Source: Penelope pileata
Lineage: Eukaryota; Chordata; Aves; Galliformes; Cracidae
Assembly (NCBI GenBank): GCA_013396635.1
Contig: WBMW01000154.1
Coordinates: 1,043,607-1,107,606, forward strand
DNA length: 64,000 nucleotides
Direction of reading: 5' to 3'
In this document: positions 26,742 to 37,913 of the stretch, piece after piece
Position numbering within the stretch: position 1 is the first letter of the stretch
How the letters are laid out: every line of letters begins with the position of its first letter
Made by a program: the position numbers and the translations under genes
The notes under the pieces: generated by a model
Seen by the model: the letters and a program-made list of their open reading frames with translations, nothing else
What the model was told of the DNA's origin: nothing
Databases searched by the model: none

Positions 26742-28815
26742 GTACTGATATTCTTTTTCTTTGTTGGAGGGGGGTGACTTTTCTCTTACACAGAAGACTG
26801 TGCACATGTCTCTGTTACTGATTGAACTGCAGAGACCACCCTGGAAGCCTGTCATGGTTATTCCTCACAGACAGCAAATTCCCCTAGAATAACTGGGAGG
26901 CAGTAGTCAGATGTGGCCTGAGGTGACTGCTGTGCTCGGAGCATTTGTTTTGCAGCAGAGCTCACATGAAGCAGAGCTGAGGCTGGGGTGGACAGTGTGT
27001 AAGGTACCCTGAAAAAAGTTTTAAGTGTATCTGCCTTTTTTTTTTTTTTTTCCAACCTTACCAGCAGGCTCTGCGTTAGGTGCTTTTGAAGGAGGTTGGT
27101 ACTATCCTAATGTACTGTTAGTTGGAAACACTGCTGCGCCCAGTTGCAAAGCCTTTGAACTTGTTTTGATTGCAGGTCACCATTAATTAAAACAGAATAA
27201 CCAAGCCACTTGTTATGATTTTAATCCCTCTATTTTAAGTGTTGTAGAAATAAGAAAAAGGATCACATCAGATCACTTCTAAACAGTGGGAGGAATAGGA
27301 AACCCATTTCTGGCATTACAGGAATTACATTACCAGATATATTGGTATGGGCACGAATATATTTATGATTCTATATGTGCATGTGTCTCTTGCTTCTGAA
27401 CCATCCTCTGATCTTACATTTAGATTGAGGTGCACTGGAAGGAGATGTGTGTAATGCTGCACCTGTCCTGGATAAATTGCTGGTTTGTACATGCTGCAAA
27501 GTATTCATGCAGAATTTGCAGCTTCAGATTAGCTGTGTCTGAAATTATGGCTTTGCATTTATCAAAGAGCAGACTTGCTCAAGTCTGTGTTTTGTGGCAA
27601 GATAAGGAAAAACTTTTCCCTTTCTGCTTCCCTCTATTTCACTTCCAAATGTGAAATACAGACTATTTTGGGGGATGCTGTACTCCTGCATTCAACACAT
27701 GTGGACTTGATGTTCTTCTGCAACATCTTTTGCGTTGTAGGTACCTACTTAAAAATCAGAAAGAATCAGCCCGTTGTAGTGCTTTCCTGGACTTAGCTAA
27801 AGAAAATCTTCATGTGGATTTAATTGTGTTGTTACAGCCTTATTTGATTCTTTCTTTCTGCTGAACATACAGGACAGGAAGGTAAACTTGGCTGAACTAA
27901 GGGCCATGCTAGCAGTTTGCTAGGATGCTTGAGGCTTGTGACTGAAATCTCTAATAGTTGCAGCTTGACCCAGAACGGGTTTCCTGTTTTTTTCCCCTTG
28001 ATCTGAACAGTTTACTTGTTGATCAAGAGAATACTTTTTTTGAAGCCTGTGTATTTATCAAACATTTGTGTGAAAGAGTGGATGTTGTGGGACCAGATTA
28101 CACCTGTCTTGAGGACGTGATGTGGCCTGGCTGTGATGTTCAGGAACAAATAGATGGCTGCAAATAATCTGAAGCTCAGATTAGGAAGGGAAACAGAAGG
28201 TCAAAGAGGTTTTGATATATTTACCATTCTACCTGCAAATTTGTAGAAGTTTGGCAGAATTCTCTTTCTTCAACTGCTTTCATAATGGAGTAAGGTTTTA
28301 TGATCAGTGTGGTGTTTAGTTAGTGATAGTGGTTAACTGTAGTTACTGTACTTGTGAAAAGATCGTACATCAGTAAAGCAAGCCAATGGGTAAAAAACAC
28401 ATATTGAGGTTCAGGTCCACTTCAGGCAGTTCTAAAATAATCCTTGCAGGCTTGATCTCAAGATCTAACAGCAAACCAGCAGTCCAGATTTATGTTCTGG
28501 TCTCTGACTGTGTAGCTAGGAAAATGACTGCAGTCACAGAGTGGGCAAAGTTGCTGGCATCCTGGCTTTCACACAAAATCAAAAACAGAGACTTCTGGTC
28601 GTCTCTTTCACATCTAGAGATATTCCAAGTTGGGTTTTATGTGCAGTGCTGGAAAAGTACAAAGAACTTTCGTCTGTGCTATAGATCTTCTGATTACGTT
28701 TTCTTTCAAAGGAGGACTGCCAATGCTTTAGCTGTTGGAAAAAACAAAGTTCTTTGTAACAAAACCCTTGTATTTGTAATGTTCCTCCCTGACTTGTTTG
28801 TTTCTCTTTATCAAG

Positions 28816-28960
28816 AGAGAAGCACCTGTTCCCGAGATGCTGGCACCCTGCCTTCTGAGAAGACTGGTCCTTACAGTTCCTTTAGTTTTTGTGGCTGCAC
28901 TACTTCTCATGGAGCCTGTTAGATCAGATCAAGAAGCAGGAACAGCCATACCAGCTGAAA
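28816..28960 (+). CDS. Gene A exon 2: signal peptide
   Basis: The acceptor is a pyrimidine-rich tract ending in AG at 28814-28815. There are 21 nt of 5' UTR, ATG at 28837, and coding to 28960 with donor GTATGT. It encodes 41 residues plus one base of the next codon (phase 1). The ATG was chosen because it begins a clear signal peptide directly after the acceptor. Confidence 0.85.
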
Positions 28961-31900
28961 GTATGTACCACCCCACAGCCCTTTCATACAACTTGTACTG
29001 TAGTCTTAATGTTGCAGGGAACCACATTACTGAAGCTTGTCCAAATAATTCAGACTGTTTTGGAATTATGTTGTTTTAAAACCACAACCTGAAAGTATGT
29101 ACTGTTTTCCTTCTGCGTCCGAAGCTCTCTAGTCTCTTCTGCTTGTCTCCTGCCTATTGCTGTCTTGCTCGCACCTTGAATCTGGCAATGTTCTGCACCT
29201 TTTTCCTGCAGCCCTTTTGTGTTAGACTTTTCTATGCTATGAATCACCCTCTTTATTTTTCAGAGACATTCTTGAGACTTTTTTCAACTGACATCGACCC
29301 TTCATTTCATCTTTTGTTCTTGGTAAAGTCAATAGTTCTTATTTTGAAATTTCACAGGGAAGACGTCACGAAAGCACAACTTGTCAACTGTTGACCTTGC
29401 AGCCTTCAACTACTTAAGTCTCCTTTGCTAATCTGTTTTGAATTTAATCAGAACCGTAATGACAGGTCCATGCATCAAATTGTTGATGTGGAAAGTGCTG
29501 TTTTCTCCTTTTATCTGGTGTATATGTGGTAACACTGAGGTTGGGTGGTGCTTCAGCAATGAGAGAGGAAGTCTTTAGTGCTGCATGATGTTTATATTTT
29601 TTTCTCTCTCTCTTCTTTTTTTTAACTAGCTAGTTAAGAATTTGGCAGACTCCTTTTCTCCTGCAGGCAGGATCCCTCTGCTGGTTAGTACACAGGTCAG
29701 GAGCTGGAGGCTCATACTCCATCTTTTCAGAGGCATGTAGTAATCAGTCAAATATCAAGGATTTGCAAAATAGGTTGACAGACACTGCAGGATATTCCAA
29801 GGTCAATCTAGGTTTTATCCTTTCTTCTTTACCAGACTTCAAAGAGCAAACTAAGCCTGTGCTCAGAATTCCTCACTTGCTCGATATTTCTAGTGAAGTT
29901 GTCAGAGAGGCACAGGCACTGAGAAGCAAACAAGAGACTGATAATTCTAAGGCATCTTATCATGTCTCTGTTTGTTCTCTCTGTGCTGCTATTTGTTATG
30001 GAAAAGTTTTGTATTACATGATGATCAAGGTAAAGCAGGCCTTGTGACCTTACGTGTGGATTATCTACATATCTTAAACACTGCAGTTATTCCACAGTGC
30101 AGCAGTTCTGCTAATCAGCAATACCCTCAGATGATAGGGCACTGTGTTTATCTACTGTTTGCTTCAGTAGCTCTGGACAAAGCTGTATTATATTCCAAGT
30201 TGGAGTCCAAGTGATCTATTTTAGTGATAATGGTCTCAATTGTATTCCATTAGCTTTGTATTTAAAGTTCAAGTTTGTGAGATTAGGAGACGAATTTTTC
30301 TGGGAAGCAGGATAGTGGTTTCAGAGATCATTTCTGGAGAAGATGAGATCTAACATGTCGGTTTGTGGAACAAAATGAAAGACTCGGGTTTAGTGTTTTG
30401 ACACTTGTATGAACTGTGACAAGAGAAGAGAGATGGTGGGAAGGGAGTAGGAGAAGAGATACAGGATGAAGAGAACAGCAGTGAAGAAAGTAGAGAGGAA
30501 AGGAACAATTGTTTTTAACACAGATTTGAAGTTGTTCTTTTGCTGTTGAGGCACTGGGTGGGCCATGGTGGTGGACTAATTACAAAAACTTGGATCGTTC
30601 AGGAGTATGTACATTAGTATTCACTGTGGACTTTTTTCTATAGTTTGTCATGCTCAAAATCACTGCTTATTGCTTCTACTTAATACTTCATGTTATATTC
30701 TCTACTAAATGCTTTCCTAGGCCGTCCCTGTGTTGATTGCCATGCATTTGAGTTCATGCAGAGGGCTCTGCAGGACTTAAAGAAGACAGCATATAATCTA
30801 GACACACGGGTAAGGAAACATTCACCTTCTTGGTTTTTGTTTCTTGCTTTTGTGTTTTAATATGGAAAAAAAGTGCTGTGGATAGAAGTAGATAAGGTGG
30901 ATGGGTTTTGCACAGGATGCTGTCAGTTGACTGTCTTCTGAGGCAATACTGGGTAATTATGTTTCACTCCTCAGGGCAATAACCTGTAGTATTCTTCTCA
31001 GTTGGGTTATCAGGGAAACTAGGAAGCTTAGGGAAAAGTGAACGGACAGTCCTAAGCGCTTTATCCTTCTCATGGCCAAGCTAGAGCCATTAGCACTGCA
31101 TTTCTCATTCCAAATGCTGGATTCTCATTCCTGTATGTTAGGGGGAGTAAGGTCAGAACATCATTTATACTTTTTACCCAAAAGGAGACAGTCAGCTCAA
31201 ACAAAAAAGGACACTTAAAAAAAAAAAATAAAAATACTCTATTGCACATGCTTCTGCCCATGGGGAGAGGCTAAGGGAGGAAACATCTCATAAATGTTTT
31301 TTTTTTTTACATTGCTCTGATTCCATAATGATGAAGTATGCCACAAAGTAGAACAGCATTGAAAATGAAACTTGTTTGGCTTGCAGTCTGTGTGGAGAAT
31401 TTGCCAAGGTTGATATCTTCTTTCTGTGAAGGAAGTTGAATCTGTCCCTTGCTACTGCAACCTGCAATCTCTGAGTAGCTGCATCTCAGATGCTGTCAGA
31501 TAGTAGTGTCTCAGGAGGGTATTCTTCCCCTAACTCCCATTTACCCTTTAGCTGAAGTGTTATATCTGTACTCTTGCACAGGTTTTTCAGCAGAAGGCAT
31601 TCCAACTTTTTTGCTGTTCTAATCTACATTCAAGGTCATTCACAGTTCAAAGCCTGCAAACTGACATTTTTGAAGAATAGTTTGAAGTAACTCCAAGCAT
31701 AAAATGCAGCTGTAGGAGTAAAGATGCCTTGAATTGTGACATACTACAAAAAAACTACAAAAAACAAACACTTAAGCAGAAACAAATTAGTGTGTAGTGG
31801 ATTTACAGTTAAAATCTGTTCAATAATTACAGGTCAAATGTATTTTGGGCTCTTTCATGAAGATATCTTGTTAATGAATACATCTGCTGAGTACTGTTTA

Positions 31901-34900
31901 GAGTCAAAACAAGATGTTCAGGTTTTGCTGAAAAGTGGTTCTATCACACCTTTTCCTTCTGTTTAAAAACTTTTGAACTTCTTGCTAGGATTTCTAAATC
32001 TTAATTCAAAAATATCTCAACTACTAAAATCTTCTCTGGCTGTTTGGCTGTGGCAGTGACCTTTATGACACCTACAGATTGCAGACTAATAGTGAAGTTT
32101 ATGAAATATTGGTATTTTGTAAGTATACTGAAACTGAATAATATACTGAAATATACTGAAAGATAATAATGAGGACTGAACAGCTGAGCCCCATAAATAG
32201 CAACTGTATTTTAATATTTCAAAATAAAAATTAAAGACAGCCAAGGAAAGGAAAACAGGTTATAAAAAAGATTGAGTTGAGAGGAATGTCTTATAGTTGA
32301 GTTTTACACTTGTAGATTTGACAGCAAGCCTGAAAATGTGTCTTCATGATGCATTCTCACCACAAATCTATCACTTTCCTAGCACTTTCCAATCTGAATA
32401 ATTGAATCCGTATTGAATCTTCAGTGTCTCTGGATAGGACAGGCCTATTCCGGTCACTAAGCTAGGAATTCTGCCTACATCTTCAAAGGACATGGAAATA
32501 TTTAATGTTTGAGAATTTCTTGAATCATAGAAATGCCTTCTATATTGTTTCAATTCTTAGTTTTATTATTCTGCTGTGGCTCAATTTGATGCAAATGGAG
32601 TTTAAGACAATTACTTTCAGCCACAGATATTTTACGTTTGATTTTGATCTCTTTTGCTGCTGAGTGGGGTAAATGTTTCTGTCCCAAAAATACAATGCCT
32701 TTTGTTCATATTCCCACTGGAGACGCTCATTTCCTTGAAAAAAAACTTTTCTTTGCAGGCAGGAATTTTAGATGATGACTAAGCAGCTCCTAACTGTGTT
32801 GGAGGGGGAGGGATTCCCAAAAGATTAGAAAGGAAATTCCCGTTCACTTCCTCCTGCAAATCTCATTCTGCAGTTCTGCACAGTGGAAGCTGTAGTTCTA
32901 TTGCACAGCTCAGAATTTTCACACCTAATCTGGCCCTGTGTTGATCTGCATGGTGTCTGTCAAAGCAAACTGACTCCAGCTTAGGTCACATAGCCTATGG
33001 CCTCCATAAAAAGTTATGTCTCCTTCTTTTTATGAGACAAGAAGTGCTTGTAACCTAGACTGATGTGATCAGTACTTACTGATTGATGGACTTGGATGCA
33101 TTTTACTCATGCAGTGAGAGAAGGCTCACAGACGACCTTTGAGAGACTGGCTGTTACTTGTGCAGCTACCACATTTGTTTGCCCTCTTCTGCATACTCCT
33201 TTCCACCCATTTGTTGCTGCTGGCTCTTTGGAGCACGCTGGATTAGTTTTTTTAACAGCAATAACCAACTCTGGGCAATCTTTTCTGGGCATACCTGGGA
33301 TTTTCCTCTTAAATAACCAAAGCGCAGCATCTGACAAGTGCAGCTCTGATCATGAACTAGGAGAGGGCTCTTGTACTGCTGCTACCATCAAAACCATTCC
33401 ACCAGCCCACAGCCAGCCCCCTACTGCATCTGCAAGCTGCTCAAGGCAGAGGCCAGCAGGGAGCAGACAGTAAAACTGCTCCTGTAAAACAAATCCAGTC
33501 TGTGTGCTACAGAACTTGCTGTATGTCTGCACTATGAACGATTTCAAAATTCCAGGCCATTTTTCATTGGTGACCAATGGCTATTGCACTACAACTTAAA
33601 GAAGCTCAGGAACTGCTTTTGTTTTTTTTTTTTGCTAGACCTTACCAACTTTTTTATAGGCTGAGAATTTGGACCCTGCCCTGTTTAATGTGCTTTGACC
33701 CACTGAGGGGATAATAACAAATCTCTGTGCAAATGGCTTTGTGATCATGCTCACAAAACAGTCAGTTAAGCTGTATTTAGAGCCACTCATTTTGTTCTTA
33801 TCTTTCTAAACTGTCAGTGGTTATTTGGAACACTCAAAGCTCATTAGGTTAGATGTATCCATGAAAGTAAAAACAAAGGCTTGGAAATGTTATTAAAGAT
33901 ATATAAGATGGTAAGCAGCCTTGGGGCTTAACTCCAAAGCTGTCAACTTCCCTTTTTCAAATCATTGCAAAATATGTCAAGGAGGTGATTAGAAGGTGGT
34001 GACTGAGTGTCTTCCAGGTGATTTGCAAAGTCTGATCAGATCTTTCCAGTCTTGCAGGGTGGCTGAAATGCTCAAAAATGATACCTGACTTAATATAGTA
34101 GCAGAAGGCTGTGTCGAGTGATTTATCAGCTGAGAAAAAGACCTGACCAATAGATGCCTCTTCCTGCGCTGAGCAGGCAGACTTCAAGCTGGATGTTTCA
34201 GCCCAGCTCTGCTCTAAGTGCCTTTAGCTGATGTAGGTCAATAGATACAGCTTTTAAAAAGCAGCCTTTAATCGTGTGGCCATCCTATCTCATACCAAAA
34301 TTGCAAGGAAGGCAGATTAAGGGTGGATTTCATTGGTATTTAGAGCTGGTAGTCTTCATAATGCCCTTTTTTGTGTAACTGGCTGCACTAGTAGCTAGCA
34401 ATTTGGTAAGCGCACTTTGCACAGCTAGCGTGTCCCTTAGCAATAAGGAGGAAGTTCTCATGTGGATCAGACTGATTCCCAGATGCATCTTCAGCTCATG
34501 ACAGAGATGAGTGGCTGGGTGAGGATACAATGTTGATGTCAGGTGGCATTGTGCTGCATTGTGCATCTATAGAAGCCACAGATGTGCAAACACAGGAAAA
34601 GCGATGTATGTCTGTGTTAGAGGAAGGATTCAGGAATCTCCTTTTGTGCAGCTGTGCTGTCCTTTCCTTATTTCTCAGGTCTCTTGCACAGGTGCAGGCA
34701 TTTCAGCTCATACCCATCTCCAGCTCTGGGAAGTTCCCAGTCCACTCTTGTTGCTGCAGGAAACCCCTGCAGGCAGCAGTCCTGGTTCAGATGGGGAGAA
34801 TTCTGTTCTTACAGGCTTGGGACCCCTTTCTTTAAAGAAGCCAGCAATCCCATCACGTTTGAGCTATAATTTCCATATACCAACCCCAGTACCTGTTTTC

Positions 34901-35847
34901 TATATTAGGCCTTACCGGCATGGTAACTGTAACAGTAGTGGAACAGGAGAATGTAAAACAGAGGTAAATTATGCCTCACTCTCTCTGTGAGAGTCAACAG
35001 TTAGAACAGTGTGTAATACTTAAATACAATTTTTTGCGCCTGTTTTTAAATAAAAAGAGAATTCCTGGTAGACTTCTGTGTTTTTCTTAAGCCTCTCATG
35101 AATTTGATAGCTTATGCTCCAGCTTGCGTAAGTAAGATTGTGAGGAAGACAAATTTGAAAAAATAACAGCACTCAGACACAAACTGAATGTGCTGATGTG
35201 TTTAAAAAAGTGTACCAGACTGAATTTCTTCATATCATATAAAATACTGCCATGTTTGTGTGTCAATTAATCATGCTAAATTTAAATTACTTTGCAGGCC
35301 AGAAAGCAATATCTCTGATTGTTACATTAAGTCTATCTCACACAACTAATTCCAAATCTCAGAGCAAAACAAAATTGACTTTTCTTTGGGAGTTAATTGG
35401 TTTTACAGTGCTGACATCTTGTTTTTGGTGTTGCTTTTGTCNATAATTGAAGTAAGATTGTAAGGAAGACAAATTTAAAAAAAATAACAGCACCCAGACA
35501 CATTGAATGTGCTAATGTGAAAAAAGATGTGTACCAGACTGAATTTCTTCATATCATATGAAATACTGCCATGTTTGTATGTCAGTTAATCATGCTGAAC
35601 TTAAATTACTTTGCAGGCCAGAAAGCAATATCTCTGGCTGTTACATTAAGTCTATCTCGTACAACTAATTCCGAATCTCAGAACAAAGTAAAATTGATTT
35701 TTTCTTTGAGAGTTAATTGGTTTTACAGTGCTGACATCTTGTTTTTGGTGTTGCTTTTGTCCCCTCCTCTTACAGACAGAAACACTGCTTCTTCAGGTGG
35801 AGAAGAGAAATCTGTGTGACTGTGTAACTGCAAATCTGCTGAACTGA
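28837..35847 (+). CDS. NICOL1 (C4orf48)-like secreted protein, gene A (upstream paralog)
   Basis: Three coding exons, join 28837-28960, 30721-30809, 35776-35847, encode 94 aa, close to the 90-95 aa usual for NICOL1/C4orf48. All introns are GT-AG, with phase 1 then phase 0, as in gene B. Residues 1-30 form a signal peptide (basic LLRR, then a Leu/Val/Ala core), with cleavage probably before DQEAG. The mature part has IPAES, then RPCVDCHAFEFMQRALQDL, the family hallmark, then TETLLLQVEKR and a final CDC. Four cysteines could form two disulfides; KK and KR are possible convertase sites. In mammals NICOL1 binds NELL2 and acts with it in ROS1-dependent testis-to-epididymis signalling; it was first described as neuropeptide-like. 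The tail VTANLLN departs from gene B and from the mammalian WPAGH-type ending, so this is probably the more diverged paralog. No frame damage is seen. Confidence 0.9.
28961..30720 (+). other. Gene A coding intron 1
   Basis: A 1,760-bp intron with no recognisable repeat or extra exon. Confidence 0.75.
30721..30809 (+). CDS. Gene A exon 3: conserved core
   Basis: The 89-nt exon lies between acceptor CTTTCCTAG and donor GGGTAAGG. It completes a Ser codon, then encodes 29 residues including the two N-terminal cysteines and the helix-like FEFMQRALQDLKK stretch. The protein is identical to gene B exon 3 (50986-51074). Confidence 0.95.
30810..35775 (+). other. Gene A coding intron 2
   Basis: A 4,966-bp intron without CR1 elements that I can recognise. 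Its last 650 bp is a duplicated pair (35130-35441 and 35450-35761). A 125-codon frame at 33096-33473 has no recognisable content. Confidence 0.75.
35130..35761. repeat. Direct duplication, 320-bp period, with N at junction
   Basis: 35130-35441 and 35450-35761 match at a constant 320-bp offset apart from small indels, with about 20-odd differences by hand count, mostly A/G or C/T. Shared text includes 'ctttgcaggccagaaagcaa' and 'cagtgctgacatcttgtttt'. The second copy stops about 14 bp before gene A's last exon. The first copy ends exactly at N (35442). It may be a real old duplication, or a misjoin that hides additional sequence, possibly including another last exon. Confidence 0.9.
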
Positions 35848-36480
35848 ATCCGGGAGGCCAGCTGTATCACCTGCTCAGTGGTTTTTAAAATGCAGCTGTA
35901 TGAAACACAGCTCTGTGGAGTTCATGTTGCAAGCATGTACATCCCACTGCACTGAGGAAATTGGGAGGTTGTGTCTTATGTGTCTCTTCTGTTTGTTTGT
36001 TTTTAAATAGTCCTCTTTTCACATCACTGACTTGCCAGTAAGGGCTCAGTTCAGTAAATCTGCTACTTGGTATTAGAGTGGGGAAGAAGTGTCCCTGCTT
36101 TGATTTTTAAATCAGAGTTGGCCAAGTGTAACCCACAGGATAAATACGGCCATCAGTGCTCTAGAGACGCTTGCAGCTGGTTTTAGTCTCTAATATGAGC
36201 ATATCTCTGTGACAACTTACCCAATTATATCAAGACAGGTAGTTGTGGTCTCCGTAGGCTTTGCCAGTGTATTGAAGATGATGGAGGTTCTTTCTGTTTG
36301 TCTGCACTGTGAGCACATTCAGGCATACTGTTGCTCTGTTGGCTGTAAAGAGGCATGTGTCATGAGGAGGTGTATGTGTGCTGTACTTAGACCAAAACAG
36401 CTTATATGTTACTGCTAAATTTCTGGCATCCTGTGTAAGAATGTTGTTGTCTTTAATTAAAAGTCTTTAATTTCTTACCC
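35776..36480 (+). CDS. Gene A exon 4: C-terminus and 3' UTR
   Basis: Acceptor CTCTTACAG precedes 23 codons and TGA at 35845-35847. The remainder is 3' UTR, taken to about 20 nt past an ATTAAA signal at 36456-36461. The coding part carries TETLLL, EKR and the CDC pair. Its upstream intron flank is one half of a local duplication (35130-35761). Confidence 0.82.
36456..36461 (+). promoter_or_regulatory. Gene A poly(A) signal candidate
   Basis: ATTAAA, the common variant signal, lies about 610 nt after the stop codon, with a T/G-rich stretch ('gcttgtggtctt') about 30 nt further on. No AATAAA occurs earlier in this 3' UTR. Confidence 0.5.
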
Positions 36481-37416
36481 TCCTGCTTGTGGTCTTACCT
36501 CTCTAACTGAATTAGACTTTGCTGAAAGTGGATGGGAGAGGAGACCCAAATCTTGTTCTGCAGGGCTGCCTTTAGAAGGCTTCAGCTGATCCTGATTATA
36601 GCAGAATGGCTTCTCAGAGTTTCTTGGCTTTTGCTGCAGTCAGGTCTTCATCTTGTTCTAGCTTGACTTTGCTCCTCTACTTGCTCTGGATCTACCCTGA
36701 CTCTCCTTTCCAGGGCAGCCTTTGTTCCCCCTTTCAGTCTGACGTTGCTTGCTCTCTACACACAGGAATTTCTTAGTGAACTCCAACCCCCCTGTGCTGA
36801 TGACTGTATGCATAGTCACTGCAGGTGTGGGTGGTGGGACTGATGTTCCTCTGGTTTGCAGTCCCTTTTAATCCAGCTGACAGCACTGTGGGATAAATGT
36901 GTGGCATTCCCACCTCCTATGGTGTGAGTGAATATGGTGCTGAGCAGCACTGATATCTCACTCCCTGACAGTAGGTGAGGGAAAGGAAATAACATTCTCT
37001 TGTTCAGAATCTCAAAAATCAGGGATTCCTTTCAGCCTGCAGAAGACCCACGAGAACCAGGAATTTTCCCCATGGTAGTTGCTTTATGCTCCTTCACAAC
37101 CTACCTTGCCTATTTTAATTTAGTTGAATGACTGTTGTGTGTGTTACCTGTTGTCCAAAACCACCACAACAGCAGGAGAGCAGAAGACAGCTAATATGGC
37201 ACACTATTTTTAAAAAATGATTGGCAAGAAGGTCTGGAAATTGCAGCCAGGAATGAGAATATCTGTTCTGGGCAAGTGAACAGAAGCTTTTGAAGGATTT
37301 GAGTATGTATTTTCAGGTTCAATGTGACACAGTGGTAAGAGCCAAAACCATTTTTACAGAGCGAAAGAATACAGCAGAACCAAAGTGCTGACAAAAGTAA
37401 TTAGAATTATCCATAT
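36481..37416. other. Intergenic between the two paralogs
   Basis: No gene, RNA or named repeat recognised. Confidence 0.5.
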
Positions 37417-37913
37417 GAGTGTGCAAAGAACAAACTAGGAGTCTTTAGGCTGGACAAGAGATGACTGAAGAAGGAGATGGTGGCAGTTCCCAAAATCATG
37501 GGTGACCTGAGAATGACTGCTTGCTGTCCCTTCCAAAACAAGAAGTAGGTTACAATGGATTGAAACCAGCTGGTGGCATGGTCAGAGCAAGTAGAGGATG
37601 ACACTCATGACCTGCATGTTTAAGTTGTGAAAGTCCTCACTGCAGGATGTTGATGATCTTAAATGTTTACATGGATTTAAAAAGCAGCTGTTAAGACTCA
37701 AGCCTGAAAACCCCACTGCAAACTGTTAAATATAAAAATACTTTCTTTCACTCGGGAGGTCCCTGTTCTGCAAGTTGTTGCAATTTAATAGTATTGTAGG
37801 AAGACATTGTAGTTGCCCTGATTTCATACTTTTCCCAAATACGGATACTGCCAAAGATAAGATGCTGGCCCTAGAAGGATCTGTGGTGTGATCTGGTGCA
37901 GTTGTCCTTATGT
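37417..37913 (+). repeat. Ancient CR1 (L3-like) LINE 3' end
   Basis: This resembles the amniote CR1 3' region in sense orientation. Blocks 'ctttaggctggacaagagat', 'gggtgacctgagaatgac' and 'gatgttgatgatcttaaatg' are followed by 'aggtccctgttctgcaagtt', and it closes with 'tgatctggtgcagttgtcct' and 'tatgt'. It is highly diverged, so an old insertion. Assignment rests on remembered family sequence. Confidence 0.65.

Noticed and set aside
28386..28922. 178-codon plus-strand frame running into gene A's signal-peptide exon
   Set aside because: It is in a different frame from the NICOL1-like coding sequence, crosses the splice acceptor and donor area, and has no recognisable content.
33096..33473. 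125-codon frame in gene A intron
   Set aside because: Ends in low-complexity Pro/Ala/Ser sequence and has no recognisable family; not needed by the gene model.
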